Part shown: positions 1-6,769 of the stretch, one piece after another
Layout: each line of letters starts with the position of its first letter
Numbering within the stretch: the stretch's first letter is position 1
From: Lachnospiraceae bacterium UBA1759
GTDB lineage: Bacteria; Bacillota; Clostridia; Lachnospirales; Lachnospiraceae
NCBI GenBank assembly: GCA_002315555.1
Contig: DCHF01000043.1
Span: 26,408 to 58,718, forward strand
Direction: 5' to 3'
DNA length: 32,311 nucleotides
Notes under the pieces: generated by a model
Database searches by the model: none
What the model saw: the letters and a program-made list of their open reading frames with translations, nothing else
What the model was told of the DNA's origin: nothing
Position numbers and translations under genes: made by a program

Positions 1-6
1 CTTCAT
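1..6 (-). CDS. 5' end of a minus-strand gene, truncated by the window edge
   Basis: On the minus strand an ATG (6..4) followed by a Lys codon sits 9 bases downstream of AGGAG (20..16). A promoter-like pair lies farther upstream (88-115). Only Met-Lys is inside the window, so no product can be given. The gene is divergent from nothing visible and lies in the same direction as the AraC-type regulator at 306-1172. Confidence 0.55.
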
Positions 7-87
7 TTTAAGAATCTCCTTTTTTGCAAAAAATGTTTTTGAATATAACTACTCAGCCTCCCCTATTCAGCTTGAGTTGTTAACAAA

Positions 88-115
88 TTATTACACAATC
101 CTTAACGAATGTCAA
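88..115 (-). promoter_or_regulatory. Sigma-A-type promoter for the truncated minus-strand gene
   Basis: On the minus strand TTGACA (115..110) is followed after 16 bases by TAATAA (93..88), or after 17 by AATAAT. The implied leader to the ATG at 6 is about 75 bases. A 10-bp perfect palindrome, TTGTTAACAA, lies at 77-86 just downstream of the -10 and could be an operator. Confidence 0.55.
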
Positions 116-305
116 CATTTAATTTTGCTCAATTTTTGTCATTTTCAGGATCGTTTACCGGAACATTACGAGGCCTTTTGTTTGTCTCTTTTAACGTTCC
201 AATTATTAAGACTTTCGGTTCATTCAAAAAGGTTCACATTTTTCGAAAAAAACATTTTTTTTTTGAAAAATTTTTTAAATGTTCAAAAAAAGGATATTAG
301 CAGCT
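116..305. other. AT-rich intergenic stretch without a gene
   Basis: This stretch lies between the promoter of the truncated minus-strand gene and the 3' end of the AraC-type regulator. It is rich in long A and T runs, especially 240-296. No convincing reading frame or RNA gene was seen. The A/T runs with imperfect complementarity after the regulator's stop could help end its transcript, but I do not see a clean hairpin. Confidence 0.4.
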
Positions 306-1172
306 TCATTTCCCCCTCCACATCTTCCGATACTCCATCGGACTCACGCCTTCCACCTGCCGGAACACCCGGCTGAAGTAGTACCCGCTGCCGATCCCGG
401 TCTCCCGGCCGATGGCATCGGCGGTCTTATCACTGAACCGCAGCTCGTATTTTGCGTGGGTGATCCGCACCTGCAGGAGATAACTGTTGATGCTCATACC
501 GAATTGTTCCTTAAAGATACGGGTCAGATAGAATTTATTGATGTAGAAGCGCTCGGCGAGTTCGTCGAGCGTTATTTTTTCGCTGTAATGCTCGTCCAGA
601 TAGGAGCGGACGGTCATGAGGGCAGTCTTTTTGGAATCGGCCCGGACGGCCTCCGGATGCCAGCTGTCGGTCATGAGGAGCGTTAGAAGCTCGGAGAGAC
701 CGGCGTTGATCTTCATGTCGCGGACCGGCGTTTCGCTGCCGGCCAGGGTCAGAAGATCCTCGCAGAGAGCGGCATAGGCGGGGGAAAGATCGGTCGTGAA
801 GGCGGGAAGACCGCCGCGCTCCAGGTACTTCTCATAGATGCCGGCGGCAGTGGGACCGTTGAAGTGGATCCAGTTTAAATGCCAGAGATCGTCCGAGGTC
901 TGATGGTAGTAGGGGCGCGAACAGTCGATGAAGACGCAGCTTCCCTTAGTGAGCGGATAGGTGCGGTCCTCGTAGTGGAGGACGCCGGAGCCGGAGCGCA
1001 CGGTAAAGAATAAGTAGGAATTCAGGCGCGCGCGTTTGCTGGTGTGCGGTTTATTGGCCCGGAGCTCACCGATCTCCTGGAGGTGCAGGAGATTGTTTTT
1101 GGCAAAGACGGAGGGTGTGTAGAGGAGGCGGCGGGTGCTGACCAGGTCTCCGTGGAAGAGAGCGTCACTCAT
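306..1172 (-). CDS. AraC-family transcriptional regulator
   Basis: A 288-residue cytoplasmic DNA-binding regulator. The first ~170 residues look like the AraC-type cupin sensor domain (run 'GVLHYEDRTYPLTKGSCVFI' near residues 63-82). The last ~100 residues hold the double helix-turn-helix: 'SEKITLDELAERFYINKFYL' is the first HTH, and 'IGSGYYFSRVFRQVEGVSP' matches the family's C-terminal signature. The ATG at 1172 is preceded by AAGGAAA. It is divergent from gmd, and a 7-bp inverted repeat with a 20-bp centre spacing (1240-1266) lies between them, just upstream of gmd's extended -10. It is therefore the obvious candidate regulator of gmd-fcl-manC. The effector is unknown; a sugar is usual in this family. 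Confidence 0.93.
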   Translation of the reverse strand: MSDALFHGDLVSTRRLLYTPSVFAKNNLLHLQEIGELRANKPHTSKRARLNSYLFFTVRSGSGVLHYEDRTYPLTKGSCVFIDCSRPYYHQTSDDLWHLNWIHFNGPTAAGIYEKYLERGGLPAFTTDLSPAYAALCEDLLTLAGSETPVRDMKINAGLSELLTLLMTDSWHPEAVRADSKKTALMTVRSYLDEHYSEKITLDELAERFYINKFYLTRIFKEQFGMSINSYLLQVRITHAKYELRFSDKTADAIGRETGIGSGYYFSRVFRQVEGVSPMEYRKMWRGK

Positions 1173-1205
1173 GCGGGTTTCCTTTATATAAAGAATGTGA
1201 TGGTT

Positions 1206-1220
1206 TTATAATCATTATAA
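1206..1220. promoter_or_regulatory. 15-bp palindrome in the araC-gmd divergent region
   Basis: TTATAATCATTATAA is a perfect palindrome around the C at 1213. On the minus strand it contains TATAAT-like -10 sequences about 35 bases from the regulator's ATG, so it probably overlaps that gene's promoter and could serve as its operator. Confidence 0.4.
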
Positions 1221-1239
1221 GGATGCGGAAGAAAAAGTC

Positions 1240-1266
1240 AATATTGTGCAAAGGTATAGCAATATT
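1240..1266. promoter_or_regulatory. Candidate AraC-type operator upstream of gmd
   Basis: AATATTG (1240-1246) and CAATATT (1260-1266) are exact inverted repeats with centres 20 bp apart, about two helical turns. The right arm reaches the -35 position of the extended -10 promoter at 1282-1290, which is where a class II activator would bind. Confidence 0.45.
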
Positions 1267-1281
1267 ATGTGTTTTGTTTTA

Positions 1282-1290
1282 TGATATACT
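1282..1290 (+). promoter_or_regulatory. Extended -10 promoter of gmd
   Basis: TGATATACT gives a TGn extended -10 plus TATACT. No good -35 is present, which fits dependence on an activator bound at 1240-1266. The predicted start is about 75 bases before the gmd ATG. Confidence 0.45.
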
Positions 1291-1372
1291 GTGATAAGAT
1301 ACTATTTGTTGAATGTTCTGAAAACACAATAAATTGCAAACAATGATTTTTATAGACGATCGGAGGTTTTTT

Positions 1373-2422
1373 ATGAGTAAAGTTGCGCTGATCACAGGCA
1401 TTACCGGACAGGACGGTTCTTATCTTGCGGAGTTCCTTTTAGAGAAGGGCTACGAGGTCCACGGCATCACCCGCCGCGCTTCCATTTCCAATACGGCAAG
1501 AATCGACCATCTGATTGCAGCGGGTTCCATTAAGCTGCATGACGGCGACCTGTCCGATTCTTCTTCTTTGATTCGTATCATCGGCCTGGTGCAGCCGGAT
1601 GAGATCTACAACCTGGCGGCACAGTCCCATGTACAGGTGTCCTTTGACGTTCCGGAGTACTCCGGCGATGTGGACGCGCTCGGCGTCCTCCGTATTCTGG
1701 AGGCCTGCCGCATTCTGGGCCTGACAAAGAAGACCAGGGTCTATCAGGCATCGACCTCGGAGCTGTTCGGCAAGGTCGAGGAGATCCCGCAGCGTGAGAC
1801 CACCCCGTTCCATCCGTATTCTCCGTATGCCGTCGCAAAGCAGTACGGCTTCTGGATCGTGAAGGAGTACCGCGAGGCGTACGGCATGTTCGCAGTCAAT
1901 GGTATCCTGTTCAACCACGAGTCCGAGCGCCGCGGTGAGAATTTCGTAACGCGTAAGATCACGCTGGCAGCGGGACGCATTGCGGAGGGCATTCAGGATC
2001 ACCTGGAGCTCGGCAATATGGATTCGCTGCGTGACTGGGGCTATGCGAAGGATTATGTGGAGTGCATGTGGATGATCCTGCAGCACGACGTTCCGGAGGA
2101 TTTTGTCATCGCGACCGGTGAGCAGCATACGGTGCGTGATTTCACGGAGAAGGCGTTCGCGGCAAACGGTATCACCGTGCGCTGGGAAGGAAGCGGCATT
2201 GATGAAAAGGGTTATGACGCGGAGACCGGGAAGATGCTGGTGTGCGTGAATCCGCAGTGGTTCCGTCCGACGGATGTGGATAATCTGTGGGGCGATCCGA
2301 CCAAGGCGAAGACCGTGCTGGGCTGGAATCCGCAGAAGACCTCGTATGCGGAGCTCGTGGAGATCATGGCAAAGCATGACAGAGCGCTGGCAAAGAGAGA
2401 AAAGGCGATGCTGGAGGCGTAA
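1373..2422 (+). CDS. gmd: GDP-mannose 4,6-dehydratase
   Basis: Cytoplasmic enzyme of 349 residues converting GDP-D-mannose to GDP-4-keto-6-deoxy-D-mannose, the first step of GDP-L-fucose synthesis. It is an extended short-chain dehydrogenase: the nucleotide-binding 'ITGITGQDGSYLAEFLLEKG' is near residues 7-26, 'QASTSELFG' carries the active-site Ser/Thr, 'YSPYAVAK' carries the catalytic YxxxK, and 'NHESERRGENFVTRKI' is the family signature. The ATG at 1373 is chosen because CGGAGG lies 6 bases upstream. An in-frame TTG at 1334 would add 13 residues and has no comparable ribosome site. The stop at 2420-2422 is followed one base later by fcl, whose ribosome binding site is inside the end of gmd. 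Confidence 0.97.
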   Translation: MSKVALITGITGQDGSYLAEFLLEKGYEVHGITRRASISNTARIDHLIAAGSIKLHDGDLSDSSSLIRIIGLVQPDEIYNLAAQSHVQVSFDVPEYSGDVDALGVLRILEACRILGLTKKTRVYQASTSELFGKVEEIPQRETTPFHPYSPYAVAKQYGFWIVKEYREAYGMFAVNGILFNHESERRGENFVTRKITLAAGRIAEGIQDHLELGNMDSLRDWGYAKDYVECMWMILQHDVPEDFVIATGEQHTVRDFTEKAFAANGITVRWEGSGIDEKGYDAETGKMLVCVNPQWFRPTDVDNLWGDPTKAKTVLGWNPQKTSYAELVEIMAKHDRALAKREKAMLEA

Positions 2423-2423
2423 T

Positions 2424-3365
2424 ATGGAAAAAAACGCAAAAATTTATGTGGCGGGACACCGCGGAATGGTCGGTTCGGCCATCGTCCGTGAGCTGGAACG
2501 CCAGGGATATCACAATATTATCACGCGGACGCACGCGGAGCTGGATCTCTGCCGTCAGGACGATGTGGAAAAATTCTTCGCGGAAGAGAAGCCGGAATAT
2601 GTCTTTTTAGCGGCGGCGAAGGTGGGCGGAATCATCGCAAACCAGGAAGCGCTTGCGGATTTTATGTGGTTCAATATGACGCTTGAAATGAACGTCATTC
2701 ATTCTGCATGGCAGAACGGCTGCAAGAAGCTGGAGTTTCTGGGCTCGTCCTGCATTTACCCGCGCATGGCCCCGCAGCCGATGCCGGAATCCTGCCTGTT
2801 AACGAGTGAACTGGAGAAGACGAACGAGGCGTACGCGCTCGCAAAGATCTCCGGTCTGAAGTACTGCGAGTTCCTGAACAAGCAGTACGGCACGGATTAT
2901 ATTTCCGTGATGCCGACCAATCTGTACGGCCCGAATGATAATTATCATCCCACGCACAGCCATGTGCTGCCGGCGCTGATCCGCCGCTTCCACGAGGCGA
3001 AAGTGAACGGGCTCACGGAGGTCACCTGCTGGGGCGACGGTTCGCCGCTTCGCGAGTTCCTGTACGTGGATGACCTGGCGAATCTGTGTGTGTTCCTGAT
3101 GAACAATTATTCCGGAGATGAGACGGTCAATGCCGGTACCGGTAAGGAACTGTCCATTAAGGAACTGACGGAGCTGGTGGCGAAGGTCGTGGGCTACGAA
3201 GGCGCGATCAAGTGGGATACCTCGAAGCCGAACGGAACGCCCAGAAAGCTTCTGGATGTCTCCAAGGCGGAGAAGCTGGGCTGGCATTACATGACGGAGC
3301 TTGAGGAAGGTATCCGGCTTTCGTATGAGGATTTCCTGAATAATCCGATGCGGGCGGAGAGATAA
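2424..3365 (+). CDS. fcl: GDP-L-fucose synthase
   Basis: A 313-residue epimerase/reductase (also called wcaG) converting GDP-4-keto-6-deoxymannose to GDP-L-fucose with NADPH. Visible motifs are the Rossmann loop 'VAGHRGMVGSAIVREL' near the N terminus, 'AAAKVGGI', 'LGSSCIYPRMAPQPMPES' with the active-site Ser-Cys, 'YALAKISGLKYCEFLNKQYG' with YxxxK, and 'PTNLYGPNDNY'. The ATG at 2424 is one base after the gmd stop, with GGAGG (2414-2418) as ribosome site, so translation is probably coupled. A longer in-frame reading begins inside gmd and is rejected because it would overlap it by 50 codons. It is followed by the hairpin repeat array and then manC. Confidence 0.97.
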   Translation: MEKNAKIYVAGHRGMVGSAIVRELERQGYHNIITRTHAELDLCRQDDVEKFFAEEKPEYVFLAAAKVGGIIANQEALADFMWFNMTLEMNVIHSAWQNGCKKLEFLGSSCIYPRMAPQPMPESCLLTSELEKTNEAYALAKISGLKYCEFLNKQYGTDYISVMPTNLYGPNDNYHPTHSHVLPALIRRFHEAKVNGLTEVTCWGDGSPLREFLYVDDLANLCVFLMNNYSGDETVNAGTGKELSIKELTELVAKVVGYEGAIKWDTSKPNGTPRKLLDVSKAEKLGWHYMTELEEGIRLSYEDFLNNPMRAER

Positions 3366-3368
3366 GTG

Positions 3369-3600
3369 CCGAGCGAGGAACGGCAACCGGTTTTCGGAGA
3401 AAAGCGATGAGAGTTCCGAGCGAACAAATTTCGAAGAAATTTGTCAACTGAAAGAGTGATGAGAGTTCCGAGCGAACAGATTTCGAAGAAATTTGTCAAC
3501 TGAAAGAGTGATGAGAGTTCCGAGCGAACAGATTTCGAAGAAATTTGTTCACTGAAAGAGTGATGAGAGTTCAGACGACGGCAAAGTCCAAAGGACTTTG
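3369..3600 (+). repeat. Modular tandem hairpin repeat array between fcl and manC
   Basis: Three full 52-bp units start at 3406, 3458 and 3510, and a partial fourth starts at 3562. The octamer CCGAGCGA occurs at 3369, 3416, 3468 and 3520. Each full unit carries a stem of about 8-9 bp around loop GAA (ACAAATTTC/GAAATTTGT at 3424-3444; copies 2 and 3 have G where copy 1 has A). The outer members carry different stems with the same shape: CGGTTTTC-GGA-GAAAAGCG at 3388-3406 (one mismatch) and CAAAGTCC-AAA-GGACTTTG at 3582-3600. The array would be transcribed in the gmd-fcl-manC message. I do not recognise a named family. Confidence 0.85.
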
Positions 3601-3616
3601 AGCGAGAGGTTGTTTT

Positions 3617-4948
3617 ATGAATATTGTACTTTTATCCGGCGGCTCCGGAAAGCGCCTGTGGCCGCTTTCCAACGATGTGCGCAGTAAGCAGTTTATCAAG
3701 ATCTTCAAGACCGAGGACGGCACGTATGAATCGATGGTCCAGCGGGTGTATCGGCAGATCAAGAAAATCGATACGGAGGCGGTGGTGACCATTGCCACGT
3801 CAAAGATGCAGGTGTCCTCCATCCACAATCAGTTGGGCGAGGGCGTGGGCATTTCCGTGGAGCCGTGCCGCAGGGATACGTTCCCGGCCATCGCGCTGGC
3901 GAGTGCCTACCTGGCCGATGTTCAGCACGTGGACCCGGAGGAGGCCGTGGTGGTCTGCCCGGTCGATCCGTACGTGGAAGCGCCGTATTTCGAGGCCCTG
4001 AAGGGGCTGTCGGAGCAGGCGGCAAAGGGCGAGGCAAATCTGGTGCTGATGGGCATCGAGCCCACGTATCCGTCGGAGAAGTACGGCTATATCATCCCGA
4101 AGAGCGATGAGAAGACGGCGTTCGTGGAGACATTTAAGGAGAAGCCCACAAAGGAAGTGGCGGAGGAGTACATCGCCCGGGGCGCGCTCTGGAACGGCGG
4201 TGTGTTTGCGTATAAGCTGAAGTATCTGCTGGAAAAGGCGCACGAGCTGATCGATTTTAAGGACTATCGGGACCTGTTTGAGAAGTATGAGACGCTGACC
4301 AGGATCTCCTTTGACTACGCGGTCGTGGAAAAGGAGGAGAAGATCCAGGTGCAGCGGTTTGCGGGCGAGTGGAAGGACCTCGGGACCTGGAACACGCTGA
4401 CGGAGGCCATGGATGAAAGCGTGGTCGGCAAGGGCGTGTTGAACGACACCTGCTCCAATGTGCATGTGCTGAACGAGCTGAACGTGCCCGTTCTGGCGAT
4501 GGGCCTGCATGACGTGGTGATCTCCGCGTCGCCGGAGGGCATCCTCGTGTCCGATAAGGAGCAGAGCTCTTATATCAAGCCTTTTGTGGATAGTTTTGAG
4601 CAGCAGATCATGTTTGCGGAGAAGTCCTGGGGAAGCTATCAGGTCATGGATGTGGAAGAGCGTGCGATGACCATCAAGGTCACGCTGAATCCCGGACATT
4701 CCATGAATTATCACAGCCATCGCGGGCGTGATGAGGTGTGGGTCGTGATCTCCGGTGAAGGAAAAACCATCGTGGACGATGTGCGCCAGCGCGTGCGTAC
4801 CGGTTCCGTGATCCAGATGCGCGCCGGGGCGCGCCATACGGTGATCGCGGAGACGGAGCTGAAGCTGATCGAGGTGCAGATCGGTGAAGACATTTCTGTG
4901 AATGATAAGCAGAAGTGGGAGATGGACCGGTATCTGCTGGGGGTATGA
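3617..4948 (+). CDS. manC: Mannose-1-phosphate guanylyltransferase, possibly with a phosphomannose isomerase cupin domain
   Basis: A 443-residue enzyme making GDP-mannose from mannose-1-phosphate and GTP, the substrate of Gmd encoded just upstream. The N-terminal nucleotidyltransferase domain starts with 'LLSGGSGKRLWPLSNDVRSK', the family's GGxGxRLWPLS...KQF signature. 'FKEKPTKEVAEEYI' and 'LWNGGVFAYK' follow. From about residue 340 a cupin resembles type II phosphomannose isomerase: 'PGHSMNYHSHRGRDEVWVVI' near residues 355-375 keeps the His-x-His and the Glu expected of metal ligands. It may therefore be bifunctional, which is an inference. The ATG at 3617 follows GAGAGG at 3604-3609. It ends at a strong bidirectional terminator. 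Confidence 0.93.
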   Translation: MNIVLLSGGSGKRLWPLSNDVRSKQFIKIFKTEDGTYESMVQRVYRQIKKIDTEAVVTIATSKMQVSSIHNQLGEGVGISVEPCRRDTFPAIALASAYLADVQHVDPEEAVVVCPVDPYVEAPYFEALKGLSEQAAKGEANLVLMGIEPTYPSEKYGYIIPKSDEKTAFVETFKEKPTKEVAEEYIARGALWNGGVFAYKLKYLLEKAHELIDFKDYRDLFEKYETLTRISFDYAVVEKEEKIQVQRFAGEWKDLGTWNTLTEAMDESVVGKGVLNDTCSNVHVLNELNVPVLAMGLHDVVISASPEGILVSDKEQSSYIKPFVDSFEQQIMFAEKSWGSYQVMDVEERAMTIKVTLNPGHSMNYHSHRGRDEVWVVISGEGKTIVDDVRQRVRTGSVIQMRAGARHTVIAETELKLIEVQIGEDISVNDKQKWEMDRYLLGV

Positions 4949-4980
4949 GCGCAGGAGTTGGGAAGTTTATGAGGAAATAT

Positions 4981-5014
4981 AAAAAGAACGGGGCCGGTGG
5001 CACCGTTCTTTTTT
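4981..5014. terminator. Bidirectional terminator between manC and the DUF1836 gene
   Basis: AAAAAGAACGG pairs exactly with CCGTTCTTTTT around a GC-rich loop. The run of T after each arm makes it usable from both sides, serving the two convergent genes. Confidence 0.85.
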
Positions 5015-5015
5015 A

Positions 5016-5552
5016 TTACTGTTCAACTTTTTCTTCCTTCCCCGCCAGCGCAAATGCCTTATCCAGGTAGATCTTGTGCGCAACGGTGATGATCAGGTTG
5101 CGGAGAAGCTGCAGGTCCTGGTCGGAGGTGTCATCGAGCGGGGGAAGCTCGGGGGCTAAGCCGAACACGTACTGCAGCGCGCTTTCAAATTCGGTGCAGA
5201 AGTAGAGGTAGGCCTTTTCGCAATCGACCGGAGTGCTGTCGCGCTCGGCGCGTGCCTTCTGGATGTCCAGAAGAAGCTGGACTTCTTCAAGAGAAATGAC
5301 GGATTTCGCGACGGCAATGAACAGGATATAAGCGATCTGCTCGCGGTTATACTGCTTTTTGACCGGGTTTTTGATCAGCCCCTTCTTGACGTAGTTGCTG
5401 ATCATGGAGGTGGTGATGCTGATGGTTTCCAGCGTCTTAAAGTATTCGGCTGCGAATTTCTGCGCCTGTTCAAGGTAGAGGCCTACGTCCGGGATCTCGC
5501 GGTAAGCGGGCATGCGGAAGGCGGAAATTTCATCGATGATCTGCTGGTTCAT
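5016..5552 (-). CDS. DUF1836 domain protein, MerR-like putative regulator
   Basis: A 178-residue soluble protein recognised by the DUF1836 pattern: 'ISITTSMISNYVKKGLIKNP' near residues 43-62 and 'KKQYNREQIAYILFIAVAKS' directly after it. The first segment resembles a MerR-like helix-turn-helix and wing, so a DNA-binding role is plausible but unproven in this family. The start at 5552 is preceded by AAGGAG with a 6-base spacer; an upstream in-frame ATG would add 22 residues with no such site. Its promoter (TTGAAA/TATTAT on the minus strand) overlaps a long imperfect inverted repeat at 5572-5610, suggesting feedback control. It is divergent from the hemolysin III gene. Confidence 0.82.
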   Translation of the reverse strand: MNQQIIDEISAFRMPAYREIPDVGLYLEQAQKFAAEYFKTLETISITTSMISNYVKKGLIKNPVKKQYNREQIAYILFIAVAKSVISLEEVQLLLDIQKARAERDSTPVDCEKAYLYFCTEFESALQYVFGLAPELPPLDDTSDQDLQLLRNLIITVAHKIYLDKAFALAGKEEKVEQ

Positions 5553-5571
5553 GGGGAACTCCTTGTGGATG

Positions 5572-5610
5572 TATTTGTAGGCGAAGATGACACAAAATCT
5601 TCTACAAATA
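5572..5610. promoter_or_regulatory. Inverted repeat over the start of the DUF1836 transcript
   Basis: TATTTGTA (5572-5579) and GAAGAT (5583-5588) face ATCTTC (5597-5602) and TACAAATA (5603-5610), giving 14 matched pairs with a 3-base bulge. The right arm overlaps the -10 and start of the minus-strand promoter and the left arm ends about 20 bases before the ATG. It is a candidate operator or leader hairpin. Confidence 0.5.
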
Positions 5611-5638
5611 TAATACAAAACTTTTTTTGGAATTTCAA
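5610..5638 (-). promoter_or_regulatory. Promoter of the DUF1836 gene
   Basis: On the minus strand TTGAAA (5638..5633) and TATTAT (5615..5610) are separated by 17 bases. It stands back to back with the promoter at 5668-5696. Confidence 0.65.
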
Positions 5639-5651
5639 TAATCTTTCGATA

Positions 5652-5721
5652 AGTTTTTGAAAAACTCTTGACAGGACGCGGATGATGTTTTAATATACGG
5701 TTGTAAGGTTTTTGAAAAACC
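5652..5721. promoter_or_regulatory. Pair of 15-bp palindromes flanking the hemolysin III promoter
   Basis: AGTTTTTGAAAAACT (5652-5666) and GGTTTTTGAAAAACC (5707-5721) share the core GTTTTTGAAAAAC. Their centres (5659 and 5714) are 55 bp apart. The first sits between the two divergent -35 elements and the second falls just after the predicted transcription start. This is the usual geometry of a paired operator. Confidence 0.6.
5668..5696 (+). promoter_or_regulatory. Consensus sigma-A promoter for the hemolysin III gene
   Basis: TTGACA (5668-5673) and TAATAT (5691-5696) are separated by 17 bases. The predicted leader is about 125 bases long. Confidence 0.8.
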
Positions 5722-5827
5722 GATGAACGAATATTGGATACTTGTTTGCAGGATTTTTATGAATGCTCGATCCTGCATAATTTGTGGGGGACGTACCATC
5801 GATCCCGCGTACCATCAGGAGGTTTTT

Positions 5828-6541
5828 ATGAATCATCATTATATTTATTCGACAGCAGTGACCTGCGCGGAACCGTTTGCGCTGCCGGCAGGTATGTTCC
5901 ATGCGAAGGATCCCTGGAGTGCGCTGACGCATTTCATCGGCTTTCTGTATGCGATCTTCCTGACACCGATACTTCTGATCCATGCATCCATGAACGGCGC
6001 ATCGATGACGGCGCTTGTCAGTCTCAGCGTTTTCATGCTCAGCATGATCCTGTTATTCGGCGCGAGCACCGCATATCACACATTCCTTCTGCAGCCGCCC
6101 AAGGATAAGATCCTGAAGAAAATCGACCATTGCATGATCTTCGTGCTGATTGCCGGCTCGTACACTCCCATCTGCACGTCGATCCTCCCGCCCACCCGCG
6201 GCCTGCCGCTTCTTTTCGTGGTGTGGGGCCTGGCCATTGCCGGTATTGCGTTCAAGCTCCTGTGGGTCACCTGCCCGCGCTGGGTCTCTTCTGTGATCTA
6301 CATCGGCATGGGCTGGAGCGTCCTTTCGGTATTCCCGCAGCTTCTTGCCATTCTTACAAAGCAGGAATTTATGCTGCTTCTGATCGGCGGACTGTTCTAC
6401 ACGGTCGGCGGTGTGCTGTACGCACTGAAGCTGAAGAAACTGAACACGCTGAGCCCGACCTTTGGTTCGCATGAGATCTTCCACGTTTGTGTGGTGGTCG
6501 GAACCCTGTTCCATTTTGCGTTTATGTATGTGGCGGTGTGA
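5828..6541 (+). CDS. Hemolysin III / PAQR-family membrane protein
   Basis: A 237-residue integral membrane protein with about seven hydrophobic segments. Family signs are 'DPWSALTHFIGFLYAIFLTP' near the N terminus, 'GASTAYHTFL', 'KIDHCMIFVLIAGSYTPICT' and 'HEIFHVCVVVGTLFHF' at the end; the Ser-x3-His, His and HxxxH residues that form the PAQR metal site are all present. Bacterial members (TrhA, YqfA) have been linked to membrane lipid homeostasis; true haemolysis is doubtful. The ATG at 5828 follows AGGAGG with a 5-base spacer; an earlier in-frame ATG at 5723 overlaps the downstream palindrome and lacks a ribosome site. Monocistronic, ending in a strong terminator. Confidence 0.9.
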   Translation: MNHHYIYSTAVTCAEPFALPAGMFHAKDPWSALTHFIGFLYAIFLTPILLIHASMNGASMTALVSLSVFMLSMILLFGASTAYHTFLLQPPKDKILKKIDHCMIFVLIAGSYTPICTSILPPTRGLPLLFVVWGLAIAGIAFKLLWVTCPRWVSSVIYIGMGWSVLSVFPQLLAILTKQEFMLLLIGGLFYTVGGVLYALKLKKLNTLSPTFGSHEIFHVCVVVGTLFHFAFMYVAV

Positions 6542-6553
6542 GAAGAGCTTTCG

Positions 6554-6588
6554 AAAAAAGGCCGGGTCTTTATGACCCGGCCTTTTTT
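6554..6588. terminator. Strong bidirectional terminator
   Basis: AAAAAAGGCCGGGTC pairs over 15 bp with GACCCGGCCTTTTTT around a 5-base loop. It ends the hemolysin III transcript and could also have ended the minus-strand remnant at 6641-6769. Confidence 0.9.
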
Positions 6589-6640
6589 CGTTGTAAAGCA
6601 CAACAGAAAGCTCATATTTTACTTTCCGGAATACCTGACA

Positions 6641-6769
6641 TCAATCATCAAAGTAAGGAACTTCTATATTTACGATCTGATAGGTCGCGCCGTCTTCCAG
6701 CGTGATCTCTTCGAAGAAGCCCTGAATCTTCGTTCCCTCTGCGTCCCGTACCTCCCAGGTGCGGGCGGG
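6641..6769 (-). pseudogene. Remnant of a minus-strand gene (C-terminal fragment)
   Basis: The minus strand encodes an uninterrupted 42-residue C-terminal piece containing 'TWEVRDAEGTKIQGFFEEIT' and 'LEDGATYQIVNIEVPYFDD' before a TGA at 6643..6641. It has protein-like composition but no start codon or ribosome site, and an in-frame TGA lies at 6772..6770. Just upstream another frame reads 'FSLPGQILYDSGDP', which would continue naturally into this piece after a single frameshift near 6762-6772. I do not recognise the family. It is either a decayed gene or a real gene broken by a sequence error. No clear promoter for it was seen. Confidence 0.5.

Noticed and set aside
77..376. Short plus-strand frames at the left end
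   Set aside because: They cover AT-rich intergenic DNA and the 3' end of the AraC-type gene, lack ribosome sites and resemble no family.
3406..3572. Tandem repeats resembling a CRISPR array
   Set aside because: The 52-bp units are contiguous with no variable spacers, and no cas gene is in the window.
3800..4837. Long open frame on the minus strand (345 codons)
   Set aside because: It is antisense to manC and has His/Leu/Arg-rich, low-complexity composition typical of shadow frames.
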